The notes under the pieces were generated by a model. It had not been told where the DNA came from and searched no databases. It saw only the letters and a program-made list of their open reading frames with translations. Shown here one piece after another: positions 38,108-52,289 of a stretch of DNA of 64,000 nucleotides. How positions within the stretch are numbered: the stretch's first letter is position 1; every line of letters starts with the position of its first letter. The position numbers and the translations under genes were made by a program. Origin of the DNA: Solea solea. Taxonomy: Eukaryota; Chordata; Actinopteri; Pleuronectiformes; Soleidae. Location of the stretch: positions 26,078,933 through 26,142,932 of the forward strand of contig NC_081135.1 in the NCBI RefSeq assembly GCF_958295425.1, read 5' to 3'.

Positions 38108-39649
38108 CCATACCTCCTCCCCGTCCCTCTTGTCCAAAATACACACCCACACATACACACACCATATTCCCCTCTTGACCTTTCAAGTGTACCTCCACTC
38201 TACTATCTACTGACAGCCTCTCACTGTAAATGTGTACTTAAATGTGCACCAGCAGATTTGTAATACAATCACTACATGCATCTGTGTTGTGGTTATGTGC
38301 CTTCTGTAAACAGAGGTTCGTGCAATCAAGGCCTCGGAAGCCCTTAAGATGTATTTTTAAGTGTATTTCAGACGTGTTTTTTCAACGTGGCCACAAAACA
38401 ATAAGAAATCGCAGAAAGACCAGGTGTTAAAATCCAAACCAGGGTTATTTGATAGAGACGCAGTGTGTGACAAAGCGGCATTGTGATTAAATTCCGGGGT
38501 GCCGCAGATATTCGCTGGCCCCAAAACTTTAGATGACAAAATGTGTTTTATTTCATGAAAGACGGTGAAAGAGGAAATTAAATCGTCATGATTTTTTAAT
38601 GATGCAAAAAAGATCATTTGCACCAATTAATACGGCAATCAAAATGTCTGTCAAAATAATCACAGTGTGATGTAAAAGAAAAAAAAATGTTTTACCACAT
38701 CTTGCAGCTCCATAGCGAATACTGCGTGTGTTTAAATATTTGGCGAGTTTGATGTTGATGTTTGACCTGAACCTGTCAAATTGTATGGCCTTTGTTTTTT
38801 TAATGTGATTTGATAGCAAGTGAGATTGAGCTTACGCAGGAAAAACACCCTGACGAGAGGTTTTTGATGCAATATTTTTCATGTCTGAAGGACGGGTGAC
38901 TCTGACGTGTGGCATTCCTATAATACTTTGTTTTCTTGTTTTTCTTTTCTTAAACTTTTAATTTGTCCTTTAATTTTTACACAGGAAAATACTAGGAAAA
39001 TATTGCATTTGCCTTTTTTTAAGTATTGAAGTACATGCAACACCACACTGATTTTCCAGGTGAAGTCGGACCAGGAGTGTTGTGATTGCACGGCAGACGC
39101 CTTAATCCTCTAGAGTCTCCCAGGACAACCATGTACCTGCTATTTAATGCATATTGCAGAGAATATAGAAGACCACACATGCACACACATGATTAAACTC
39201 AAAGACACAAACGGATCACGTGCACACGGACTACTTTTATATGTTTCACTTCACATGGAGCATCGGCACAAACCCAAACACGGGGCGAGAGCATATTCAT
39301 GAGGGAACTGAGCCAGTGCATGTGACCGTGTTGACATTTTTTTTTACACACAGACATCAAATGAAGGGATAGTTTGCATCTCTGAGTTTGGCCACATTGT
39401 CACTGTGAGAGGAGTAAATGGAGGAAAGCAAAAAGCAAAGAAATAATAATTTTACAAAATGTTTTCCAATCTGATGATAATTAATTTCAGTTTCAGGCTG
39501 CGATGTGCCGTCAAAGCTGGATTCCTCCCCCGTTTGTTTTTACAGTTTGCTCGTCCGTCTCCTCCAGCCTCGCCCCTGAGACCTAATGCATCATTTGAGG
39601 CTCATACAATTCATTGCTTCCCAAGCCACTGGCTCCTACCAGCCTGATA

Positions 39650-40330
39650 GAGGCATTTTGCGCCACTCAGGAACACGCACTGTGTGTCTGATCCCTTCCT
39701 CCTTAATATGTCCTCTATTACCATCAGGCATTTATGCCTGTTTTTTCTACTTCAGTAACCACTGAGCACCGGCTTCATTAAAACTAATTGAATTGGAAAC
39801 ACGTCCGCCTGAGGAAACATTAACTCTTTCTATAAAGGAAATTTCCGATTCCATTTTGTCAATAAGGTCAAAGGACTGAGACCATGTGCTCAATACTGAT
39901 ACACACTGTGCCCATGAATGTAAACCATAGGGCTGTTAATTCAGAGCAACACTGAATTTGAACTCTTGCGGTTTCTTTTTATTATATTAAGATTTTTCTT
40001 TCAAACATATAGGTTTCCCGCAGAAACCTGGAGAGCCTCCTCTCCAACGCTGTGTCCTGCCAGCTTCCTTGCATTATTAATTACTTGCGGGTGGCATAAT
40101 TGAGTCTTGAGGTGCAATAATGGTTTTAGGTGACCACACTTGAAACAATAATTTGATGGCAGGTATCAGAAATCGATGCGCGGTAACACGCGTCATACAC
40201 AGCTGTTTAATATGAAGTAAATATTTATGAGTGATCTGACAGGGAATCAAGTTCAGTCAATCTTCTTTGAAGGGATCTGTGCAAATGATTAACCTCATTT
40301 TACTGGTGCTGTCTCGACTGGTAATGGCCA
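39650..40330. promoter_or_regulatory. Candidate conserved noncoding element
   Basis: A repeat-free block with ATTAAAACTAATTGAATTGG near 39776, a nuclear-receptor-like AGGTCAAAGGACT at 39865-39877, AGGGCTGTTAATTCAG near 39930, and TGCATTATTAATTACTTGCG near 40070. It is among the more regulatory-looking stretches of the desert, about 5 kb beyond the nr4a2 stop codon. The evidence is appearance only. Confidence 0.3.
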
Positions 40331-41700
40331 TTAGAGCTAAGAAGGAGTGAGGCCTTTGATTTTTGGCTCCTCATCATTCACAGCTTGTCGCACCCCTTCA
40401 TCCTTCATACATGGCTGCTGAATTGATTGTCTGTTTAGTTCTATGAATGATAAAGCTGCTCTGGGCCACAGGCTGAGAGGGACAGACACGGCTCACTTCC
40501 ATCTATATGCAAGGTGGATTTCTTTTTTTCCTGGCCCGCTACTCGGAAATCAGCTTTTTGCATTATTTATTGGACAATCATCACCATTTCAATATGGTAA
40601 ATCAAATAGTCACAGTAATATAACTATAGACAGTCGCATCCAAAGGGCCGTCCTCTCTACTCATTATTCATTCATATTGTTTAGCACTATTGTCGGCGGG
40701 TTTCATAAGTTGTGTAATCGGCATGTTATACTGCACGCTCACGCAGCAGCAGCAGCCTGGGTCAACTGAGGGAAAGGTAACATGAAGTGGGAAATGTGGA
40801 CGGAATGAGTGAAAAGCAGGAGAAGTGTTGAAAAAGTTGTCTGGAGGACATGACAACCAGAGTCGGGCCGCGTACTTCAAAGTTATTATATAGCGATATT
40901 TAAAGGGCTTTAATTTCACAGAGAGAGACTGATCATAGACGGGTCAAAGAAAGAAAACGCTTAACTAATGTTAGAAAACTACAAACTGTTTTCATGCAAA
41001 TCCTCTGCTGCATCAGTGTATGACATGGATTCTTAGCATCAGCGTGCATGTTTGGACAATAGAATTTAGCGGCTACCACATTTGGACAAAAGCACCACAT
41101 TTCTCCTCTTCGCCGATGTGGCTTCAGTTTGAGCAGCTGCGTGTGTGGTTTCCCCTCTAGATGTCTATTATTGTGCAAAGGTGAAGGCTCAAGCTTATCT
41201 CTCCAACTTGGTAATTCACATGAGACCTCATGACTAGTGAACTTAAAGCTGCAGTATGTAAGTTGTGGTGATTTCTGTTGTTGCTAATGTTATTATCTCT
41301 CTGTTTAGTCTTTGCGAACAGAAATTATTAATTGAATCCTGTGTCCTTGGGCTCTGTCAGGCAATACTATCAGACATGACTGAGGGAGCGTGTGTGTGTG
41401 TGTGTACACGAGCAGCACCGGAACAGGCAGGGTCAAGGGTAAAATTTCTAAACAAACATTTTTGTTTCAGTCAATCCGTTTTCAGCCGTCTCACTTTAGT
41501 AGCGCAACAATGCTGTTGTCTACGTCTGTCTTGAGATAAAATGAATCTCTTCCTGTGCGCAGCACCTGAAGACACGAGATCTAAACACTGCCATTCTGAG
41601 AAACACAGAAAGAGAGAGTTGGGTGGAGCCGATGGCCTTAATCAGCAATGTGTGAACTCATTTGACAATGATTTGAATGTAATGGACATTTCTGTATATT

Positions 41701-41931
41701 TAAAGGTACAATGTGTAGGATTTAGACGCATATGTTGGTGAAGTTTCATGTTGCAGCAGAACCTCAGTTATCGTCAGAACACGGTGTTTAGTTTGCCCAT
41801 TAAAAATATGGTGGTCCAACAATTCATACATCCAGGTGATTGTACAGTCAAAAAAAAACCCCAAAACTTTTATATTCCACTTCTGCCAAATGGGAATAAT
41901 ATCATCTAAATCGTACACACTGCACCTTAAA
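41701..41931 (+). mobile_element. MITE with terminal inverted repeats
   Basis: The left end reads TAAAGGTACAATGTGTAGGA and the right end is its near reverse complement (CGTACACACTGCACCTTA), giving roughly 24-bp terminal inverted repeats around a 230-bp noncoding interior. Internal words (GAAGTTTCATGTTGCAGC, TATTCCACTTCTGCCAA) match the family of 34288-34505. The target duplication is unclear, so the superfamily is not assigned. Confidence 0.7.
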
Positions 41932-44202
41932 ACGTTATTCACTACAATTTTAAGTCAACATTATTTTTACACTCTTGCATAACCCAAGTAAAGTACATGC
42001 TCATTCTCTTTTGCTGCCCATAAATGACTCCTCAGTGGTCACTAGACTGTGGACGGTCACCACACTCGCTACAGCGACAGCACTCCTCAAATCCTGGCAG
42101 CACCTCTGCAGCACCACCGCCACACACCAACCTGTCAGATTGCATCACAGAACCAGACAAAAGTGCAACAATGTGCAGCTGTGCATGCAACATAATCCAT
42201 GACAGTCACAGTGTGCGGCATGCTTCTAATAGTGGCAGCCCACTGTGGATGTGAAGAAGCACTTTCTGAAGCTACAGGGCTCAGTCTTATAATTTGATGC
42301 TCTTCTCACTCTCTGCACAAGCACTTAGCAGCAGACATGTTGGGGCTCTGCTCTCGGATGAGGGCCGCCCTCACCTGTGTGCTCTGTGCTTTTGTGCTTC
42401 AGCAGCTGCAGGTTAGAACAAGGGAAAGTCTTTTTCTTTCCCTTTCTTGTGGCTCCTTCTAACGCTCACACCATCACGCTGATGTCAAGTGTGGGTAGGG
42501 GATGAAGTCACGGCCTTGTCCTAATGAATTTAGACTTCAAAAGTCCTCCAGCACATTCTCCATAATCATGCACAAACACTGACAGGAGTCTCGGCTACAC
42601 GTGTCATGTTTTATTGTGTGTGGAGATATAGACATGTTTAAAACCTAACTGTACTTTGAGTCAATAGAGGGGAACTTGTGACATTGTAATGCTCCCTTTC
42701 AGCAGATCTGCTAAATGTCAGCAAACTGGTTCTGAGCCTAATCCCAATTTGCCTTGGAATTAGCGCTTTACAGTGACGATCTAATTATTTAGACAATTTA
42801 TTGCCTGCCGCTAATATCTCGCAAAAATAAGCTGCTCCCCTCATCTCGATCATGTGGTAAATGTGGAATCAGTGAGGATAAGACCCAGACATGCCCCGCA
42901 GCCTGGCCTCACTTCTCCCCTCTGACAGACAAAAGGGAGAAGGCTTTGTGACAGCGGCACAGTCGCCGCCTCTTTCTATACATTATACTTAATTGCTTTA
43001 ATTTATTCAATTACGCACTGTACGTCGCGGATTTGGCGCGCGTGCAGCGACTGAACACATAGTCGTGTGAGGACAATAAAGGAATGGAATAAAGTTTACA
43101 GTGCCGGACTTGTGTCCTGACTCTAACCTGCGTGCTGCAGGAAAGCAAAAGACTCCCCGGGGGTTTGTTTGGAAGTTGACGGTAAAAAAGAAAAGAGAGA
43201 AAAAAAAGTAGTTTTCTATTAAAGTGCAATAAAACAAACTAGATTTCTGTGTCTTGCAGTGAAACCTCGGCGCCCGCAGAATAGAGAAATCTCAACACAG
43301 ACAGGTGAACAATGTAAAGCTGCGCTGGACCTGCACGCGCTCAAACAGGTTGTACACCATTTAATACTAAACTAACTGCACGGGTTTTTTTTTTTTATGT
43401 TATGGGGCAGAATTCAGGTGATTTCATTTCGGGAAAGTGTAAGCATAGTTTAGTTCTGCGTCATCAGGTGAGTTTTTAGTAACTCGCAGGAGAAATGAAG
43501 CCGTTTGAATTTGTTCCATAATAAGCTCGCAAACATATATAAAAAAATGCTGAATAATAAAATCCGAAGTCTTCCATTTAAGTTTTCCAAAAGAAAAGGA
43601 ACAATAAAAAATCTATGGGATGCAAATGAAATGAGAAGATTCATATACTTAATCCGTTGTAACCAAAATACAAGTAGAAGTTAGAAGATGAAAAACGGGG
43701 GTGGTCTAATAAAAATAGCTCTTTTGACTTTGTTGAAATGTTATAAATATAGACGCGCAGCTGTAGTGTTTTTCAAACTGTCATTTTGACGAGTGAAATA
43801 TTAATCTAGGGTTAAAACGATTGAAATTGTCTCATCATAAATGAATTGCATTTAAAAAGCGTCGTGTTTTGTTTAAGAAGGAAACAACAATAAATACATT
43901 AGCAGGCCTGACACATTCCACTCTTAAACGTCCATAACTTGCTTCAGGTATTTAAATTAAATACACCAGGGCTCCTGTAACAATCAGAATATTTGTTAAG
44001 GTAAAGAAAAAATTGTTTTGAATGAGTTTTTTTTGCGCAAAAAAGGCCTGAACACAGGCAACTGGGGAAATAAATCTCGAAAAATTATATTTTCTCTTGT
44101 CCTCGAACAGCTTATTTCAATCAGATATCCTTCCAAATTTAAGGGAGGGGTGAAAAAAATTAATTTCAGAGAAACTATTTAGCAGAGGATTGATTTTAAA
44201 GT
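41932..44202. other. Gene-free stretch downstream of nr4a2
   Basis: No exon is recognisable. The sequence around 42820-43080 is unique and fairly balanced. From 43260 to 44200 it becomes strongly AT-rich and may include distal nr4a2 3' UTR if a poly(A) site further out is used. Confidence 0.45.
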
Positions 44203-44208
44203 TTTATT
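44203..44208 (-). terminator. nr4a2: Candidate poly(A) signal of nr4a2
   Basis: The plus strand reads TTTATT, giving AATAAA on the transcribed strand, about 1.3 kb past the stop codon. AATAAA is frequent in AT-rich DNA, so this is a candidate only. Confidence 0.3.
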
Positions 44209-44319
44209 TGTAAACATTAAATATTTCTTTCTCTCTAAAGTTTTTGAATTCGGCACCAAATGCGTTACAGAAGTTGTAAGTAGGTACATCATGATGGCAA
44301 AGATGTGGGCCTATACATC

Positions 44320-44322
44320 ACA

Positions 44323-44355
<33 letters not shown>
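44320..44355. repeat. (CA)n microsatellite in the predicted 3' UTR
   Basis: CACGCGCACACAC... of about 36 bases. It would be a UG repeat in the nr4a2 transcript. Confidence 0.9.
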
Positions 44356-44357
<2 letters not shown>

Positions 44358-45003
44358 ACCTCTCGGTATAAGATGGAGCGTCTTCATTTTTCCAGAACCG
44401 TGTTAAATCATAGCTACCTATAGACGTTTATAAGACATAAAACATATAGACAACGTGCTCAGCATGAACTCGGGTGGTTTTGAAGTCGTTTAAATTGCAC
44501 CATGCTAGTGTAGCTCTCGGCAATATAGAAATAATAAATATATAGAAACGTTTATATTCAACAGCAACAATACTTACAGCACATACAAACAAGGAATGTC
44601 TGACAGTTTTACAAACACCATGGGTCCCTCATTTTCTATACAGATGAGATATTATCATTTTTTTTGTCCCCCACATATGCGTAAATACATAAAAGGAGTG
44701 CCATAACTACGAATCTGTATCAAATCTAGCAGACTACATAGTGTCCGGTATATATTATGTATAGACATCACCTCAGCAAGTGCCTATAAAAGAAAGAAAG
44801 AAGAGGGGGGAAAAAGAGGAGAGGCAAGTAAAAAGTATAGAACATGCGTTGTCTTTTCTGGATACTTTTTGGGGAATCCTGTCAGAAACACGTAGGCACG
44901 AGTCAGAAAAAAGAAAATGAAATGTTTCCATTGTAACAAACTTTGTACACTGTTTATAAACCGATGCACTGGCGGCATCACATAATCTATCATAATATAC
45001 AGT

Positions 45004-45058
45004 ATGTGTGTGTGTGTGTGTATGTGAGTGCGCGCGCGCGTGTGTGTGTGTGTGTGTG
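45004..45058. repeat. Alternating TG/CG tract
   Basis: (TG)n, then ATGTGAG, then CGCGCGCGCGCG at 45030-45041, then (TG)n again. Alternating purine-pyrimidine with a pure CG core is the classic Z-DNA-prone pattern. It lies inside the predicted nr4a2 3' UTR. Confidence 0.9.
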
Positions 45059-45182
45059 GTCATATACATGTGTGTACATATATATTTATATAAATGGAAT
45101 ATATTACAACTGATTTCAGTGGAGTCGCTGATGGATCAGCAGCAGAGTGAGTGCAAAACCGGATTTACTTTGTTGACCGTTT

Positions 45183-45187
<5 letters not shown>

Positions 45188-45247
<60 letters not shown>
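45188..45247. repeat. 60-bp perfect CT/AG palindrome in the nr4a2 3' UTR
   Basis: A (CT)15 run (45188-45217) is followed immediately by (AG)15 (45218-45247), meeting at CTAG. The two halves are exact reverse complements with no spacer. In the nr4a2 transcript, about 270 nt past the stop, this would fold into a hairpin with up to a 30-bp stem. Confidence 0.95.
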
Positions 45248-45253
<6 letters not shown>

Positions 45254-45519
45254 TTCGCCGTGTTGATTCACTGGTTTGGCACTCGGGGAAAAACAAAACC
45301 CCAAAGAAAAATCAGAGAAGAAAAAGGCCAACACCGCAACAACACACTGTCTCTTCCTCCTGTTTTTATCTTTTTTTGATGAAACATAATAGTGTACTCT
45401 GTTCTGTTTAGCCTACGGAGCTTGCAAATATGCCGAAATAATAGCGTGAAAAATCGAGTCAAGTCTGACTCGAACAGTCTGTTGTGGAAGTTCTTTGAGG
45501 TCTCGCTGTGGAGTCAGAC

Positions 45520-48576
<3,057 letters not shown>

Positions 48577-48788
48577 GGCTGCAAAACCAAACCGGGGGAA
48601 AACAAAACACAAAATCTGAATTTAGTTTAAAGTGTGAAGCAAGGTTTACACTTAAATCAATTGAATGTTATTTTACTCTTAAAAAAACAACAACTTTAAT
48701 AGCTTTAGTGGGTCATCTCATAATAATAACATGGCATTAAAAGAAAAACATTTATTTAGTATTAGTAAATAATATTTCCATATCATAC

Positions 48789-48890
48789 CTCAAGTCTTCT
48801 TACAGTTTTTCGGTGACACTTGAAATGGATAATGTCAGGAGTTGTATGCGTGTTCGGATTGGAAAAGGCGACTCTGTTCTGGATCGTCCC
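48789..48890 (-). other. nr4a2: nr4a2 predicted 5' UTR exon 2
   Basis: A 102-bp segment bounded by an acceptor (TTTTAATAG|GGGACG) and a donor (CTTGAG|GTATGA), 210 bp upstream of the start-codon exon. It contains no ATG in any frame. NR4A2 genes have noncoding 5' exons, so this fits. The acceptor's pyrimidine tract is weak, and transcript evidence is lacking. Confidence 0.55.
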
Positions 48891-49331
48891 CTATTAAAAC
48901 ACAACACCCCTGACATTTACCACAGTATAAAATAAAGCAAGTATCTAAAAATGAACACAGTCACCCACAATTCAACGTGTTCAACATTTTGCACTAAACT
49001 ATACGCGGTGACATATGTGTAAATCTAAATAGATAATACAAATGCATGATAAAAATGCGTGCATATAGAAATTAACCGTCTTATAATATTTTGCCAATAT
49101 AGTGTGGAAAATAAACTTTGCGCATCCGTGACAACTTGGAAATCTTGCAAAACAGGCGGCTGGAATTTATTTAATATATCACATCCGCAGATCTAAACAG
49201 CTGTTCAGTTGGTGCACTTTAAAATGTAAAGTCAAAGAGGAAGCAAACACTTGGATCATTGCTTGCATGCAAAGCAAGATCATCCTGCTGTTTTTTTTAA
49301 AAAAAGAAGAAAAAAAAAGTCTAAATCTTAC

Positions 49332-49490
49332 CTCTTTCACATCAGGATCGTGGCTCTCAATCCATGCGATAAGCATACAGGGGGTAATCATCAATTTGTG
49401 TAAAAGCTCCCACTCATGAGCGTCGGTACCCAGTAATGCCAGGCAAGCGCATGCACCGCGTGTGACTCCGCACTGACACAAGCTTCGACT
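49332..49490 (-). other. nr4a2: nr4a2 predicted 5' UTR exon 1
   Basis: A good donor (AAAGAG|GTAAGA) lies at 49332/49331, 440 bp upstream of predicted exon 2. The transcription start is not visible; placing it near 49490 is a guess based on the CRE/E-box cluster just upstream. It contains the first two upstream ORFs and the start of the third. Confidence 0.45.
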
Positions 49491-49600
49491 ACCCCAGTCT
49501 GGCCAATGTGGCTTTGTTTATGTGAGCTCTGGATACCGTGGCCCACGTGTTTCACACCATGACGTCATCGGCGTCGACAGCGACACGGACCAATCCGCGT
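49491..49600 (-). promoter_or_regulatory. nr4a2: nr4a2 promoter region with CRE, E-box and CCAAT box
   Basis: A perfect palindromic CRE, TGACGTCA, lies at 49560-49567, an E-box CACGTG at 49544-49549, and a CCAAT box at 49590-49594. CpG density is raised across 49500-49610 compared with the AT-rich surroundings. CREB-driven, cAMP- and calcium-induced transcription of NR4A genes is established, so a full CRE just upstream of the first exon fits. No convincing TATA box was found; CACATAAACAAAG near 49520 is the closest. Confidence 0.65.
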
Positions 49601-49721
49601 CGCTGCGTTCTCAAGCCTGAATTATTGTGGTGAGCTGTGTGTGTGTGTGTGAGTGAGTGGCTTGTGGTATGTGTCTCCTATGTTACTTCCCACATGGACA
49701 TTAGCAGAGATGAGGGTAAAC

Positions 49722-49727
<6 letters not shown>

Positions 49728-49753
<26 letters not shown>
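49728..49753. repeat. (CA)n microsatellite
   Basis: About 13 CA units, 150 bp upstream of the nr4a2 promoter elements. Confidence 0.9.
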
Positions 49754-50061
49754 GGGAATTTCATATCATCACATTAATCTGTGTGATGTGATTTCATAGT
49801 TTTGTCTGCAAATTAAATGATATTCTGCTCATTTATACTCATATAATAATCCCTTCACGTCACCACTGTAGCTGGACACTGGACACACAACACTCTATAG
49901 GTTTCCCAAGGTTCCTATTTTTCATGATTGTTTTTGTTTTAATAGCATACTTTTTATGCTTTTATGTTTTCTCTGACTAGTATATATGAAGTATATAAGT
50001 ATATATCAAGTAGTGTACATCTTGGCATATTAGGCTATGTCACAGTGAGGCTGATATGCCT

Positions 50062-50085
50062 TGTGTGTGTGTGTGTGTGTGTGTG
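50062..50085. repeat. (GT)n microsatellite
   Basis: About 12 TG units. Confidence 0.9.
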
Positions 50086-50553
50086 GGAGGGTTCAATATT
50101 ATTCTTCGTTATCCTCTGACAGGATTTCTCTATTTTCAATTGTGTTCCAAATTTAGACCTGAGATTGGGTGGGGTCTGCCTATTCATAGAGCTGGTAGTG
50201 TATATGTATGCCGCTGAAGGAGGAGGAGGAGGAGGGGGAGGAAGGGGGGTAATTAGTGGACCTGTAGCCAGTTGTCATGGGGGAACCAATTTCATTCCCC
50301 AGAGAGGGAAACGTGATAGGAGAATGCAGAATGGGGAGTGACGCAGAAAACGCTTAAGGTGACGCAGTCGCCAAAATAATCTTTTGGCCTTATTGTTCTG
50401 CAGCGATGGAATTACTGATCTCACTGTAATCTTACACCAACACCTGCCCAGCCAATCACGTTGGCCTACATTTTCTTCTCCATGCATATTGGTCTGGGCA
50501 GCGAGCCAAGAGGGGAGAGCATGTACCAAACTACATGTGTAAAGATGTGGGCC

Positions 50554-50556
<3 letters not shown>

Positions 50557-50584
<28 letters not shown>
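50557..50584. repeat. (GT)n microsatellite
   Basis: About 14 GT units following CCCAC. Confidence 0.9.
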
Positions 50585-50752
50585 AACAGCAGCCAGAATC
50601 ACAGCAGAATCATAACATGCTGCATGTGTTCTTCCTGGACGTCTGAGTCTTTGTTACACAAAACTACAGAACAGACATGAGTCTCAGAGTGGTGTTCTTG
50701 TTTTGTTTTTTTATGACTGTACTCAGAGCACATGAGGACAGAGAGTGCATGG

Positions 50753-50780
50753 CAGGGGAGGGCAGGGGAGGGGCGGGGGG
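50753..50780 (+). other. G-quadruplex motif, plus strand
   Basis: Five G-runs of 3-6 Gs separated by one to two bases (GGGGAGGGCAGGGGAGGGGC, then GGGGGG). It fits the G4 consensus with short loops and lies in the nr4a2/gpd2 interval. Confidence 0.7.
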
Positions 50781-51239
50781 TAACTCTGTATATGACAGTT
50801 ACTCTCACCTCTAGAGGACACTATTGTTCACCAGCCATACATCAAACAGCCCCTGCTCCTTACAATTAACCTTTTTAATTAGCCTAAACCCATTAAGGCA
50901 GTGTGGTCACGCCCAGTCTTTTCCAGGTGGCCATAATGGCAGGATTTCTAAATGACTGATTCCACTCACAATGTATTGTGGGTACTCACAGAAATATTAT
51001 TGTCCCCAAAAAGTTCCAGTGTCTCTTCAAAGGTTGTGCTTACTTTGACACATTCCCGGCGCCCATGACTGCTGGTTGTGACAACACACTTCACTTGCAT
51101 CCTTCACAGCGAGCAAGCTTCTAGAGTCGTTTGACACCTGCAAGTAAAACACCTTTTACAGGAAAAATCTACTGACTGATGTGACGCGTGCGTGTGCCTC
51201 TGAAAACAGCTGTTGCCATGGGCGCTGCTTGGCCACACT

Positions 51240-51385
51240 GCTGCCTGTGTGCCATCCATTCAGCAGTTAGATTCAAAATGAAAACACAATTAACAGTTTA
51301 ATTGGCCATTTCACCGAAGAATAATTAACTTCCCATTTATGTGCCCCAATTAATTGACAGCCATTCGAAGGAGAGGAGCTGGTTT
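51240..51385. promoter_or_regulatory. Candidate homeodomain-site-rich enhancer upstream of nr4a2
   Basis: In under 150 bp there are AACAGTTTAATTGGCC, GAATAATTAACTTCCC and CCCAATTAATTGACAG, plus CATTTATGTGCC. It is repeat-free and lies about 1.8 kb upstream of the nr4a2 promoter. The density of TAATT cores recalls developmental enhancers. Conservation has not been tested. Confidence 0.3.
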
Positions 51386-51851
51386 CAATCACACGGAAGT
51401 TGTTCCCTGAGATGATGCTTCTAACTTTGAGGACATGTTTACATCATTGTGGAGAGTGTGTGTGTGCGCCTGACATACGCCGACATATTTGGTTTTTGCT
51501 CCTTTATACTTCCGTTCCATTACACTTAAGTGGTAAATATTATAGGTTATTATAGGTTTTTTTCTTCCCTCCATATTTATGTCAAGCACCGTCAGGTACT
51601 TAAGATTACATTAGGACTTTACATACAGATGATGATGAGCTCATTAAATGTAATGATATGTGACAGACTAAATAGTATATTAAGTCGACTTAATTGCCTC
51701 CGCCGTGATTGGCCGCAGTATCAAAAATGCTGTCAAATATTGTTTGTCAGAAAAGAAAGGATCCAATAATGTGCAGCATCACATTCAAACAGACACAGAT
51801 CGGCTGCATGTTCTTATATTTGTATTTTAATACTCTAAAGAACTGTTCCTC

Positions 51852-51915
51852 CCTGTGATAGACTGGCAACCTCCACCAGTGTCATCTGGGATGGGATGGG
51901 ATTATAGCTGGGATT
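51852..51915 (+). repeat. Fragment of the GTGATGGACTGGCGACC dispersed repeat
   Basis: CTGTGATAGACTGGCAACC followed by GTCATCTGGGATGGGAT is a degraded relative of the repeat at 23119-23280. Confidence 0.45.
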
Positions 51916-52289
51916 AGCACCACTTGACCAAAGTATGATTTGAGAACAAAAATTTTAGTAAAAGTAAAAACATTTAGTTGTTTATCCCAGTGTTTCTTTT
52001 TTCTGAAACTGGATTATAGCGACAGGAGATAATTGCTCCGTCCTCCTTTTTAGTTGTAGGTAGTTTGCAAAACCCACCGGCCGCTCATTTCTGCAAACCT
52101 CATTTTGTGCCTTAGCCCCAGCAGGCATCAAACTTTGTCAGAATTGAACAGCCCAACCCTGAAGGCATCCCTTTGCTCAGTGTCTTCTTTCCATTTCTAG
52201 ATTCCCACTTTACAAGCTTAAATGTCTACTTAATATGCTTTAATGCCTGCTCTTTAGAGCCAGGGAGCACTTCATCACTTTTATACACC

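Larger units (their letters stand above)
34506..41700. other. Gene-free desert sequence nearest the nr4a2 3' end
   Basis: I see no credible exon. The content includes many T-runs (35959-35984, 36960-36990), a long (CA)n at 38025-38106, and two candidate regulatory blocks at 35085-35560 and 39650-40330. A stretch near 41247-41270 begins AAAGCTGCAGTATGTAAG, a word seen in fish MITEs, but no partner terminus was found. Confidence 0.5.
44203..45519 (-). other. nr4a2: Predicted nr4a2 3' UTR
   Basis: This minus-strand sequence follows the TAA stop and contains no further exon. An AATAAA hexamer on the minus strand at 44203-44208 is a plausible poly(A) signal, giving a 3' UTR of about 1.3 kb. An AU-rich word (ATTTATTATTT, 44529-44543) fits the short-lived immediate-early mRNA known for NR4A genes. 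The UTR also carries three simple-sequence tracts: (CA)n at 44320-44355, a TG/CG tract at 45004-45058 and a CT/AG palindrome at 45188-45247. The true end is not proven. Confidence 0.5.

Noticed and set aside
37869..38263. ORFs rich in CV or TH repeats
   Set aside because: Direct translation of the (CA)n microsatellite at 38025-38106.
39865..39877. DR1-type nuclear receptor element
   Set aside because: Only one half-site matches AGGTCA exactly, and the second (AGGACT) deviates. It is noted only within the candidate regulatory block.
49179..49481. 100-codon minus-strand ORF as an N-terminal extension of NR4A2
   Set aside because: Its first codon is TTG, not ATG. With the predicted splicing its frame passes the NR4A2 ATG out of frame, so it is treated as upstream-ORF sequence.
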